This document shows, in pieces, positions 26,592 to 35,611 of a stretch of DNA of 64,000 nucleotides. Every line of letters starts with the position of its first letter. Position 1 is the first letter of the stretch. The DNA comes from Chryseobacterium sp. LAM-KRS1 (GTDB lineage Bacteria > Bacteroidota > Bacteroidia > Flavobacteriales > Weeksellaceae): NCBI RefSeq assembly GCF_013184525.1, contig NZ_JAAOIZ010000001.1, positions 248,001-312,000 on the forward strand, in the 5' to 3' direction. The position numbers and the translations under genes were made by a program. The notes beneath the pieces were generated by a model. That model did no database searches. It was not told the DNA's origin and saw only the letters and a list, made by a program, of their open reading frames with translations.

Positions 26592-27050
26592 ATGGTCTTT
26601 GATGAAACAGATAAGAAACTGCTGTTGTTTTTGCAGGAAGATTCGAAACAAACCACTAAAGAGCTGTCTTATAAGCTTGGTTTATCGGTTACAGCGATAT
26701 ATGAACGAGTACGCAAGCTTGAAAATACAGGGGTCATTTCAAAATATGTAGCGATATTGGATAAGCATAAGATCCAGAAGGATTTTATGGTTTTATGCCA
26801 CGTTAAACTTACCCAGCATAAAAAGGAATATGTTCTTCAGTTTGAGAAGGAAGTGATGAATCTGCATGAGGTTACAGAATGTTTTCATGTAAGCGGCGAT
26901 TATGACTATATTCTTAAAATCTGTGTACAGGACATAGCTGATTACAGAAATTTCATGTTAACAAAACTGACAACTTTACAACATATCGCAAGCACTCACA
27001 GTTCTTTTATGATCTCTGAGGTGAAGAATACTACGGCTATTATTCTTTAA
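26592..27050 (+). CDS. Lrp/AsnC family transcriptional regulator
   Basis: A 152-residue feast/famine regulator. The N-terminal winged helix (about 5-60) has DKKLLLFLQEDSKQTTKELS and GLSVTAIYERVRKLENTGVI. The RAM ligand-binding domain (about 65-145) has VTECFHVSGDYDYILKI and ends with the usual ISTHSSFM-like segment (IASTHSSFM). It is divergent from the Cys/Met PLP enzyme across a 145-base region, the typical layout of an Lrp-type regulator and its amino-acid-catabolism target. The effector is probably an amino acid. It converges closely on the bestrophin gene, with nine bases between the stops. Confidence 0.92.
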   Translation: MVFDETDKKLLLFLQEDSKQTTKELSYKLGLSVTAIYERVRKLENTGVISKYVAILDKHKIQKDFMVLCHVKLTQHKKEYVLQFEKEVMNLHEVTECFHVSGDYDYILKICVQDIADYRNFMLTKLTTLQHIASTHSSFMISEVKNTTAIIL

Positions 27051-27059
27051 AAAGATTTG

Positions 27060-28082
27060 CTAAACAAGGACGCCGTTCTTTGATGCGATTGGCTCCGGAA
27101 GATCTTCTTCTCCCATGATCTGAAGGACATCAATTTCTATTGTTCTGCAGATGGATAACATAGGAATATCGAACATGAGTCCTCCAAAAGGGTTTTCAGA
27201 ATAATCTCCTACAAGTTCCATTACGATGTAGATCCATCCCACTATTACGCAGAATGGGATGCTTGTCCATATTCCCCAGTCACCCAACTTTGCGAACTCA
27301 TTCACAAGACCAAGAGGGAGCAGCATAATAAAGATAACATTGAAAACGAATGCTGTACTTGCAAATTGTCGTGGTGAAGGGAATTTTTTAATTCTTTCAG
27401 CCTGTCCCTGAAAATCATAAAACTGATTGAGACAGCTTTGTAACTGCATTTGATTGAAATCTGAAATGGTATGGTCGTTTTTCAGTTCGTTGATTTCTTT
27501 TGCCTGTTTTGAAATTAGAAAGGTTGCAAAGTTTTTGTAATCCGCTTGGAGGGCAAATTCCTCAGCAGAAAGATATTTATGTAAAAAAATAGGTGTTCTC
27601 CCATAATCAGGAAATCCTGCTTTCATCAATCTGTGACGTCTGATATTGATGGCGCCGAAATGTTTTTTAAGACTGATGTGTTCCCATTCGGTTGGAGCAA
27701 GGAGCTGTTCGCGGAAAGTATATAACCATGCTATGTGGCGGTAGGCAATTGTTTTTCTCCTTTCCTCGAGATTGGTATGATCAGCATCTTCGGTTTCAAA
27801 AGCATAAAGCATTGCCGCAAAAGAACGGCTTGAGTTGACAATAGCACCCCAGATTTTTCTGGCTTCCCATAATCTGTCGTAAGCCTGGTTATTCTTAAAT
27901 CCTACGTAAAAAGCTTCTGCCGTTCCGATTAATGCCAGCGGTACCCAAGGAATGATCATCCATTGCCAGTTGAAGAAATAATAAATTGCTGCTACAAGGG
28001 TACACCATGCGGTAAGCCATATTAAATGAGAACCTGCAAGATTAAATATTTGTTTATAGTTGAAATATTTTGTTGTGATCAT
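27060..28082 (-). CDS. Bestrophin-like anion channel protein
   Basis: A 340-residue membrane protein of the bacterial bestrophin (UPF0187) family. It has two N-terminal segments (about 15-60), the conserved FKNNQAYDRLWEARKIWGAIVN block, and two later segments (about 235-285) ending with VGDYSENPFGG, which corresponds to the conserved acidic stretch before the cytoplasmic C-terminal part. Bacterial members form pentameric channels of the inner membrane. Ion selectivity of this one is unknown. Its stop lies nine bases from that of the Lrp gene and no hairpin fits between them. Confidence 0.9.
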   Translation of the reverse strand: MITTKYFNYKQIFNLAGSHLIWLTAWCTLVAAIYYFFNWQWMIIPWVPLALIGTAEAFYVGFKNNQAYDRLWEARKIWGAIVNSSRSFAAMLYAFETEDADHTNLEERRKTIAYRHIAWLYTFREQLLAPTEWEHISLKKHFGAINIRRHRLMKAGFPDYGRTPIFLHKYLSAEEFALQADYKNFATFLISKQAKEINELKNDHTISDFNQMQLQSCLNQFYDFQGQAERIKKFPSPRQFASTAFVFNVIFIMLLPLGLVNEFAKLGDWGIWTSIPFCVIVGWIYIVMELVGDYSENPFGGLMFDIPMLSICRTIEIDVLQIMGEEDLPEPIASKNGVLV

Positions 28083-28258
28083 AGAAGGAGATGTGTTTTT
28101 ATAAAGATTTTGTTTAGCAAAATAAATACCATAAAAAAAGGTTATGGACTTTATTCTGCACCGATCATAAGCTTCTTTTGTGGTTTTTTAATTTTAATCA
28201 TCTGTATTCAAGTATATAATGGAAACAAATACTTTTTTAAAATTAGTAAAAAAAGAGC

Positions 28259-28287
28259 ATAAAAAAACCTCTAAATAATTAGAGGTT
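28259..28287 (-). terminator. Terminator of the E1 alpha/beta gene
   Basis: A nine-base stem (AACCTCTAA / TTAGAGGTT) with a four-base loop, followed on the reverse strand by seven Ts, 19 bases after the stop. The rest of 28083-28258 shows no gene I would support. Confidence 0.8.
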
Positions 28288-28305
28288 GTGTTTTATAGAT
28301 AAAAT

Positions 28306-30378
28306 TTAATATTGTAACATTTCTTCTATTTTCTTCGTGAGCTTTTCGGCATTAGGAAGCATTTCTTTTTCCAGGATCAGATTGATAGGCACTGCCGGGG
28401 TATTCAGAGAGCCCATTGTTTCTACAGGTGCATCAAGGTATTTAAAACAATTTTTGGAAATTCTGTGCGCAAAAGCTTCAGCAAATGAATTATTGATTTG
28501 TTCTTCTGTAAGAACAATACATTTTCCATGGGCTTTTACCCTATCAAAAACAAGTTCTTCATCAAGAGGGATTAATGTCCTCAGGTCGATCACTTCAATT
28601 CTACCGTTGAAATTTTTCGCCGCTTCTTTCGCCCAGTAAACTCCCATACCATAGGTTACCACCAATAGCGTTCTTCCTTTGGATGTTTCATCCTTATCGG
28701 CTTCAATAATAACTTTCCCTTTACCAAAAGGAAGTACATAGTCTTCTGCTGGTTCAATTGTTTTAGCATCTTCGGTTCCCGGCACTTTACTCCAGTATAA
28801 ACCTTTGTGCTCGAGCATGATGACCGGATTCGGATCATAATAAGCCGCTTTTAATAAACCTTTGAAATCCGCTGCATTACTCGGGTACGCAATTTTAATC
28901 CCTTTAATATTGGCTAAAATACTTTCAACACTACCGCTGTGGTAAGGTCCGCCACCGCCGTAAGCCCCAATCGGAACACGGATGATATTACTAACCGGAA
29001 ATTTTCCGTTGCTTAAATAATTTGATTTTGAAATCTCAGTGATCAGCTGGTTGATACCCGGATAAATGTAATCTGCAAACTGAACTTCTACAATCGGCTT
29101 AAGGCCTACAGCACTCATTCCTGCAGTAGATCCAATAATATAAGCTTCCTGGATTGCCGTATTGAATACTCTTTTGCTTCCGAACTTTTTACCTAATGTA
29201 ACCGTCTCACGGAAAACACCACCGATTCTCTCTCCTACGTCCTGACCGTAAAGCAATGCTTCAGGATGTTTCCACATCAGTTCCTGAATTGCATGAATGG
29301 CAGCGTCTACCATTACGATTTTTTCTCCACCTGCCGGTTCACGGGTTCCTACTTCTTCGGTAATTGGAGTAGGAGCAAAGATATGCTGCATTACGGTTTC
29401 CGGTTTCGGGTCTTCTGCTTTTTGAGCTCTGTCAAAAGCTTCTTCAACTTCAAGCCTTGCCTTCTTCGTGATCTGTTTCAGTAATTCTTCATCGACTCCT
29501 GTTTCCAGTAATTGTTTTCTCAGGATCTCTCCCGGATCTTTAGCTCTGTGCTTTTCAAGATCTTCATCATCCCTGTAGAACTCTCTTCGCACGCCTGATG
29601 TATGGTGTCCGATAAGTACCGTTTTTGCACAAACCACTAATGGTTTTCTTTCGGTCCTTACAAAGTCTACAGCTTTTTTCATCACTTCGAAACTTTCCGC
29701 AAAGTCGGTTCCGTCTACTCTCATTCTGCTGAGACCTGTAAATCCTGCAACGAAATCATAAGCATCGCAAGTCCGTGCTTCTTCCTTGGTTACAGAAATT
29801 CCCCATTCATTATCCTGAACAAGGAAGATGATCGGAAGCTGATGTAAGGCAGCAAACTGTAATGCTTCGCTTACTTCACCTTCAGTGACCGAATTATCAC
29901 CCAGGCTGCACACAACAACCGGGTTGTTTTCAAAATTCTGTAAATTAAAATCCTGAATATATTTTATTCCCTGTGCTACACCAGTAGTCGGGATGGTTTG
30001 CATTCCTGTTGCTGAGCTCTGGTGAATGATCTTTGGCATTTTTTCATCCCTGCTGGACGGATGGGAGTAGTAAGATCTTCCTCCTGAAAAAGGGTCTTCT
30101 GCTTTTGCCAATAGCTGCAACATCAATTGATACGGCTCAAATCCTATCCCCAAAAGAATACTTTCATCTCTGTAATAGGGAGAAACCCAGTCTTCTTTTT
30201 TTAACTGATATGCGGTAGCCAGCTGGATTGCTTCATGACCTCTTGAAGTACTATGAACATATTTACAAACATTTCTGTTTTCTTCGTAGATGTCTGCCAT
30301 GGCTTTGGCAAGCATCATATGGGTATAAGCTTTAAGTAAAATATCCTGAGAAACTTTCTCGTGAAGTGTATTTTCCAT
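28306..30378 (-). CDS. Fused 2-oxoacid dehydrogenase E1, alpha and beta parts
   Basis: A 690-residue protein that joins both subunits of a TPP-dependent E1 of the branched-chain 2-oxoacid (2-oxoisovalerate) type. It decarboxylates the 2-oxoacid and hands the acyl group to the E2 lipoyl domain. The alpha part (about 1-330) holds the TPP motif SLGDNSVTEGEVSEALQFA, with Asn in place of the usual Gly after GD. A Pro-rich linker (FAPTPITEEVG) leads to the beta part (about 355-690), with ALLYGQDVGERIGGVF, EVQFADYIYPGINQL and AYGGGGPYHSGSVE. I start at ATG 30378; a -7 motif seven bases upstream of it supports this. No E2 or E3 gene adjoins it. Confidence 0.92.
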   Translation of the reverse strand: MENTLHEKVSQDILLKAYTHMMLAKAMADIYEENRNVCKYVHSTSRGHEAIQLATAYQLKKEDWVSPYYRDESILLGIGFEPYQLMLQLLAKAEDPFSGGRSYYSHPSSRDEKMPKIIHQSSATGMQTIPTTGVAQGIKYIQDFNLQNFENNPVVVCSLGDNSVTEGEVSEALQFAALHQLPIIFLVQDNEWGISVTKEEARTCDAYDFVAGFTGLSRMRVDGTDFAESFEVMKKAVDFVRTERKPLVVCAKTVLIGHHTSGVRREFYRDDEDLEKHRAKDPGEILRKQLLETGVDEELLKQITKKARLEVEEAFDRAQKAEDPKPETVMQHIFAPTPITEEVGTREPAGGEKIVMVDAAIHAIQELMWKHPEALLYGQDVGERIGGVFRETVTLGKKFGSKRVFNTAIQEAYIIGSTAGMSAVGLKPIVEVQFADYIYPGINQLITEISKSNYLSNGKFPVSNIIRVPIGAYGGGGPYHSGSVESILANIKGIKIAYPSNAADFKGLLKAAYYDPNPVIMLEHKGLYWSKVPGTEDAKTIEPAEDYVLPFGKGKVIIEADKDETSKGRTLLVVTYGMGVYWAKEAAKNFNGRIEVIDLRTLIPLDEELVFDRVKAHGKCIVLTEEQINNSFAEAFAHRISKNCFKYLDAPVETMGSLNTPAVPINLILEKEMLPNAEKLTKKIEEMLQY

Positions 30379-30384
30379 AGGAAG

Positions 30385-30392
30385 CAAATATA
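30385..30392 (-). promoter_or_regulatory. Putative -7 element (TATATTTG) of the E1 gene
   Basis: An exact TAnnTTTG on the reverse strand with its last base seven positions from ATG 30378, pointing to a leaderless or near-leaderless mRNA. Confidence 0.4.
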
Positions 30393-30614
30393 CATAAAAA
30401 AACAAAACACGAACAACTGTTAGTATTTTGTGATCATCTATTTTTCTTTTTAATTTTTCTGCCCTGGGTATTATCTATATTAAGTAAGGCGCTATCTTAT
30501 TTTATGGATTATTTATATCGGCAGAATTGACGTTTATGGATAAAAACTCATTCAGATCAAAAAAAATTGGAGTAACTTTACATTCTCTTTTTTAATTAAA
30601 AAGCTAGAAAATAC

Positions 30615-33600
30615 ATGTATTTAGTTTTTGACACAGAAACAACAGGGTTACCAAAGAATTTCAATGCTCCACTTTCAGATTCCGATAACTGGCCAAGAAT
30701 GGTGCAGATTGCATGGCAGTTACATGATGATGACGGATCGCTGATTGAAAATCAGGATTATATTATAAAGCCTGAGGGATACGATATTCCCTTTAATGCA
30801 GCCCGTATTCACGGAATTACGACGAAGATTGCCAATGAAGAAGGTAGAGACCTTGAAGAGATTCTTAAAGAGTTTTCTACAGTCTTAGAAAAAGTAAGGG
30901 TTGTTTCCGGACACAATGTAGAGTTTGATTACAATATTGTAGGAGCTGAGCTTTTCAGAAAAAATATAAAGGACATTCTTCAGGAAAAACCTAAAGCAGA
31001 CACGATGATTCTGGGAACGAATTTTTGTGAGCTTGGGGGTGGAAGAGGTGGTAGATTTAAGCCTCCGAAACTTGAAGAACTCTATGAAAAATTATACGGG
31101 AATAAGTTTGATGAAGCCCACAATGCAGCTGCCGACGTAAATGCTACTGCTCAGGTTTTCTTTGAAATGATGAGAATAGGAGTAATTCCTTCTGATGTGT
31201 TGAAGATTTCAGAAGATCAGCTTGCTTATTTTAAAACCTTACATCCGGATCCTATCAAGCCGTTTGATATCGTAATCAGAAGGCAGGTTGCGGATTTCCA
31301 TAACAAGAAAAAACAATCTGATTTTGGAAGTATTGAAGAAATTGATCTTGGTAAGTATTTCCATTTCGATAATCACAGTGTATTTTCAACATTATCGGCT
31401 ACATCAAGTATTTCTGACCTGATCAATAAAGCCACGGAGGATAATTTTCCTGCTGTAGGAATGGTTGACCTGGGAAATATGATGGGGGCATTTAAATTTG
31501 TTTCCGCCGTAGAAGCTACCAATTCAGACAGATCGAAAAAACATAAGGAATATCTTGCAAAGAAGCAGGAGGCTGAAGAGCAGGGATTGGATTTTAATGA
31601 AGAAGAGCCTGTCTCTGACCCGTTGATACCAGTTGTGGGATGTGAATTTTATATCTCCGATCGTTATGAACAGAAACAATTTACAAAAGATGATCCGGAC
31701 AGACGGACGCAGGTGGTTCTGCTGGCTAAGGATTTTAACGGATATAAGAACCTGGCAAAACTTTCAAGTATTGGTTTCCTTAAAGGATTTTACTTTGGGG
31801 TTCCAAGGATAAGCAGGGAACTGATTGCAGAGTATAAGGAAGGACTGATTGCTCTGACTTCAGGGATTTTGGGAGACATTCCAAGCGCGATCCTGAACAC
31901 GGGTGAGCAGAAAGGGGAAGAATTGTTTAAGTGGTGGAAAGATACCTTTGAAGATGATTTCTACGTTCAGCTTCAGAATCACAAACTTCCAGAGGAAGAG
32001 CATTTGAATGAAGTGCTGTTGTATCTGGCAGATAAATATAATGTTAAAATATTAGCTCAGAACGAGACTTTTTATACCAATAAAGATGATGCCAATATTC
32101 AGGATATCGTAAGCTGTATCAAAGATGGTGAAAAGCTTTCAACACCTGTAGGAAAAGGATTTGGTAAGAGAAGAGGTCTTGCGACGGGTGAATATTATAT
32201 CAAAAATTCCGATGAGGTAAAAGAAGCGTTTCTGGCTTATCCTGATGCTTTTGAGGCTTATGAAGAATTTTTTGCCAAATTCAGTCCGTATACATTAAAA
32301 AGGGATGTATTGCTTCCTAAATTTGATATTCCGGAAGAATTTATCCATGCAGAAGATGAAGTAGATGGAGGAAAAAGAGGTGAGATGGCTTATCTTACCC
32401 ACCTTACTTATGAAGGGGCAAAAAGAAGGTATGTGGATACGGGTATTACGGATGAAATTAAGGAACGTCTCGATTTCGAACTTGAAGTAATTGCCAATAC
32501 CGGTTATCCGGGATACTTCCTTATTGTACAGGATTTTTGTAATGAAGCCCGTAAAATGGGAGTTTGGGTAGGACCCGGAAGGGGTTCGGCTGCCGGATCG
32601 GCAGTTGCTTATTGTATTGGGATTACTAACGTAGACCCTATTAAATATGATCTCCTATTTGAGAGATTCCTGAATCCTGAAAGGGTATCCATGCCTGATA
32701 TTGATATTGACTTTGATGACGAAGGAAGGGATAGGGTGATCAAATGGGTAATCGAAAAATACGGACAAAGCCAGGTGGCTCAGATTATCACCTATTCTGT
32801 GCTGGGTGGAAAATCTGCGATTAAGGATGCCGGGAGGGTATTGGATGTTCCGATCCCTGATACGAATAATATAGCCAAGCTTATTCCTTCCACACCAGGA
32901 ATGAATATTGCCAAAGCTCTGGCGAAATATGATAAATTGAAACCGGAAGAGCAGATGCTTGTTGATGAAATGAGATATGTTCTTCAAAGTCCTGATGATG
33001 CCCGTCACAATGTACTTGCGAGTGCGAAAAAGATGGAGGGTTGTATCAGGAATACAGGTATTCATGCCTGCGGGGTGATTATCACTCCGGAAGATGTAAG
33101 TAATCTGGTTCCTATAACAATTGCGGCCAAAGATGCTGATATTTTGGTGTCTCAGTTCGATAACTCGGTAGCGGAAAGTGCCGGTCTTTTGAAGATGGAC
33201 TTCCTTGGGCTGAGAACTCTAACCATTATTAAGGATGCATTGAAGCTTGTAAAGGCTCGTTATAATGTAGATATTGATCCGGATCTTATTCCGCTTGATG
33301 ATGCTAAGACCTATCAATTATTTAAGGAAGGAAGAACGGTAGGGATTTTCCAATATGAAAGTCCCGGAATGCAAAAATATATGAGGGAGCTTAAGCCGAC
33401 GGTTTTTGCCGACCTTATTGCCATGAATGCCTTATATCGTCCGGGGCCAATCAAATACATTCCAAACTTCATTAACAGAAAGCACGGAATAGAAGAGATT
33501 GTGTATGACTTACCGGAAACAGAAGAATATTTAAAGGAAACATACGGGATCACCGTGTATCAGGAGCAGGTAATGCTTTTGTCCCAGAAGCTGGCTAATT

Positions 33601-35279
33601 TTACAAAAGGTGAAGCGGATACTTTGAGAAAAGCGATGGGTAAGAAACAGATCGACGTTCTTAATAAAATGTATCCTAAGTTCATTGAAGGGGGTAGAAA
33701 AAATAACCTGAACGAAGAAAGGCTGGAGAAAATCTGGAATGACTGGAAAGCCTTTGCGGAATATGCCTTCAACAAATCTCACTCAACATGCTATGCATTT
33801 ATTGCTTATCAGACTGCTTATCTGAAAGCCAATTATCCGGCAGAGTATATGGCGAGTGTTATGAGTAATAACATTAACAATACAGACTCCATTACTATGT
33901 TCATGGAGGATTGTAAAAGTATGGGAGTTGATGTATTAGGTCCTGACGTTAATGAATCTCAATATAAATTCTCAGTAAACGAAAAAGGACAGATCCGCTT
34001 CGGGTTGGGAGCGATCAAAGGAATCGGGGAGGGACCTAGTGAGGCCATAACGCGTGAAAGAGAAAACGGAAGATTCAAGAACATTTATGATTTCTTTGAA
34101 AGGATTTTACCTTCACAGATGAACAAGAGAGTGGCTGAAAGTTTGGTTTTGGCCGGTGCATTTGACGAATTGGACACGTTTCACAGGGGACAGTATTTTG
34201 ACATTGATGCCGCGGGCAAAACAAACCTGGAGCGTTTGATAAGATATGGACAGAGCTTTCAGGAAGGAAAGAATGAAATGGAAAATTCCCTTTTCGCGGA
34301 TTTTGCGGAAGAGGTTCAGATTGAACAGCCTAAATTAGCACCTTGTCCGGAATGGCCGAATATGCACAAGCTGAACAAAGAAAAAGAAATCATTGGCTTC
34401 TATCTTTCCGCGCATCCCTTGGATGAATTTAAATATCAGTTCCAGTTTATACAGGGAAGCCTTTCAAAGAAATCTGTTCTGGAAAAAGATGAACATAATA
34501 AAGCGGTTGTAGATGAAGCCCCTATTCTTGAAGCAGATTCTCAGGAAGAAACCGTTGATTTAACGGAGATTGTTTCTGATGAGATTTTGGGAGGAGAAGA
34601 AATTATTGAAGAGGTGGTTAAAAAGGCAGAGCCAAAAGGTAACTTTTTATTCCTGAACCTTGATGAGGTGGATGCATATAAAGAACAAGCCTTCGCTAAT
34701 AAGCAGGAAGAGCTATTTGAGGAAAAGAAAAAAGACTGGAAAACCTTACAGAAGGAAAGAGAAAATGGAGGTGGCGGAAAAGAATATACTGTGGCCGGTC
34801 TGATTACTGAATACAGGGTTCAGGATGGTTTCAGGAGTGGTGAAAAAGTAGCTTTCGTTACCCTTGAGGATTATTCAGGATCATATTCATTCAGATTAGG
34901 GGATAGAGATTATATGAAGCTAAAGGAAAAGCTGGAAGTCCAGCGTTTTGTTATTTTTAAAATAAAATTCGCCCAGGTGAAGGACGGACGTGTTTTTGTT
35001 AATGTAAATGACGTGATCGAACTTCAGGAAGCATTTGAAAGATTTGCGAAAAGCATCTCTCTGGTTATGGATGTTATGGATTTCAGACCTGAGGATCTGG
35101 AATTTTTCAGAAATGTGCTGGATAGGAACCGCGGAGATCAGAAGTTTAAATTTTATATTAAAGATATTGAAGATGATTCGCAGATTGAAGTACAGTCCAT
35201 GAAACATTCCGTTGATCTGAATGGGGACCTCATTAAAGAGATCCAGTTGCTCAATAAATATGAATTTTATTTAAATTAA
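30615..35279 (+). CDS. dnaE: DNA polymerase III alpha subunit fused to an N-terminal proofreading exonuclease
   Basis: A 1554-residue replicative polymerase, against about 1160 in E. coli. Residues 1-190 are a DnaQ-like DEDDh exonuclease: FDTETTGLP (D6, E8), GHNVEFD (D105) and DEAHNAAADVN (H169, D174). A PHP domain follows from about 248; several expected metal ligands are replaced (D252 and L286 at His positions), so it is probably inactive. The polymerase core has VGPGRGSAAGSAVAYCIG, PDIDIDF (D695, D697) and LLKMDFLGLRTLT (D862), the three catalytic Asps. A possible clamp-binding MENSLF, an acidic low-complexity insert and an OB-fold (about 1395-1455) follow. Single gene with a strong terminator. 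Confidence 0.96.
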   Translation: MYLVFDTETTGLPKNFNAPLSDSDNWPRMVQIAWQLHDDDGSLIENQDYIIKPEGYDIPFNAARIHGITTKIANEEGRDLEEILKEFSTVLEKVRVVSGHNVEFDYNIVGAELFRKNIKDILQEKPKADTMILGTNFCELGGGRGGRFKPPKLEELYEKLYGNKFDEAHNAAADVNATAQVFFEMMRIGVIPSDVLKISEDQLAYFKTLHPDPIKPFDIVIRRQVADFHNKKKQSDFGSIEEIDLGKYFHFDNHSVFSTLSATSSISDLINKATEDNFPAVGMVDLGNMMGAFKFVSAVEATNSDRSKKHKEYLAKKQEAEEQGLDFNEEEPVSDPLIPVVGCEFYISDRYEQKQFTKDDPDRRTQVVLLAKDFNGYKNLAKLSSIGFLKGFYFGVPRISRELIAEYKEGLIALTSGILGDIPSAILNTGEQKGEELFKWWKDTFEDDFYVQLQNHKLPEEEHLNEVLLYLADKYNVKILAQNETFYTNKDDANIQDIVSCIKDGEKLSTPVGKGFGKRRGLATGEYYIKNSDEVKEAFLAYPDAFEAYEEFFAKFSPYTLKRDVLLPKFDIPEEFIHAEDEVDGGKRGEMAYLTHLTYEGAKRRYVDTGITDEIKERLDFELEVIANTGYPGYFLIVQDFCNEARKMGVWVGPGRGSAAGSAVAYCIGITNVDPIKYDLLFERFLNPERVSMPDIDIDFDDEGRDRVIKWVIEKYGQSQVAQIITYSVLGGKSAIKDAGRVLDVPIPDTNNIAKLIPSTPGMNIAKALAKYDKLKPEEQMLVDEMRYVLQSPDDARHNVLASAKKMEGCIRNTGIHACGVIITPEDVSNLVPITIAAKDADILVSQFDNSVAESAGLLKMDFLGLRTLTIIKDALKLVKARYNVDIDPDLIPLDDAKTYQLFKEGRTVGIFQYESPGMQKYMRELKPTVFADLIAMNALYRPGPIKYIPNFINRKHGIEEIVYDLPETEEYLKETYGITVYQEQVMLLSQKLANFTKGEADTLRKAMGKKQIDVLNKMYPKFIEGGRKNNLNEERLEKIWNDWKAFAEYAFNKSHSTCYAFIAYQTAYLKANYPAEYMASVMSNNINNTDSITMFMEDCKSMGVDVLGPDVNESQYKFSVNEKGQIRFGLGAIKGIGEGPSEAITRERENGRFKNIYDFFERILPSQMNKRVAESLVLAGAFDELDTFHRGQYFDIDAAGKTNLERLIRYGQSFQEGKNEMENSLFADFAEEVQIEQPKLAPCPEWPNMHKLNKEKEIIGFYLSAHPLDEFKYQFQFIQGSLSKKSVLEKDEHNKAVVDEAPILEADSQEETVDLTEIVSDEILGGEEIIEEVVKKAEPKGNFLFLNLDEVDAYKEQAFANKQEELFEEKKKDWKTLQKERENGGGGKEYTVAGLITEYRVQDGFRSGEKVAFVTLEDYSGSYSFRLGDRDYMKLKEKLEVQRFVIFKIKFAQVKDGRVFVNVNDVIELQEAFERFAKSISLVMDVMDFRPEDLEFFRNVLDRNRGDQKFKFYIKDIEDDSQIEVQSMKHSVDLNGDLIKEIQLLNKYEFYLN

Positions 35280-35285
35280 AAGATT

Positions 35286-35316
35286 AAAAAAAGCGGTTTT
35301 TGACCGCTTTTTTTGT
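35286..35316 (+). terminator. Terminator of dnaE
   Basis: A perfect stem (AAAGCGGT / ACCGCTTT, extended by A and T runs) with a five-base loop, seven bases after the dnaE stop. Confidence 0.9.
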
Positions 35317-35611
35317 GGTATTTAATTTAATATTTAAAAATAGTTTAAAAAAAGTTAATATTTTTTTCTGTGGTATCTCAAGTGTATTTTAACAATGAGT
35401 GGCTTCAAAATTAAATTTGTAATTAATTGATTGTTAGTAGTTTAATTTAATTCAATATTTGTTGAGTTTTTAAATAAAATTAAATGATTGTTTGGTTTTG
35501 TTTAATAAAATTGGTTAAAAGGTATCTTATTTAATAACGATTTTAAGTTTTTATTGAATTTAATTGAAATATTATTTACATTTACCGTCCAATTTAAATT
35601 TTCTACCATAT
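35317..35611 (+). promoter_or_regulatory. AT-rich leader and promoter region of the T9SS cluster
   Basis: No gene is seen here. The stretch is very rich in A/T, with many TTTAAT and AATTAAA runs. A possible promoter is TTG at 35554 with TACATTTA at 35577 (7 of 8 to the -7 consensus), spaced by 20 bases, giving a leader of about 20 bases before ATG 35612. Confidence 0.35.

Noticed and set aside
28026..28262. 78-codon plus-strand frame with a hydrophobic stretch upstream of the bestrophin gene
   Set aside because: It begins inside the bestrophin coding sequence, has a poor start and mixed composition, and nothing around it supports a gene.
30379..30614. Small gene between E1 and dnaE
   Set aside because: No frame of useful length with a start. 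It has only a TAACTTTA (7 of 8 to the -7 element) that might serve dnaE.
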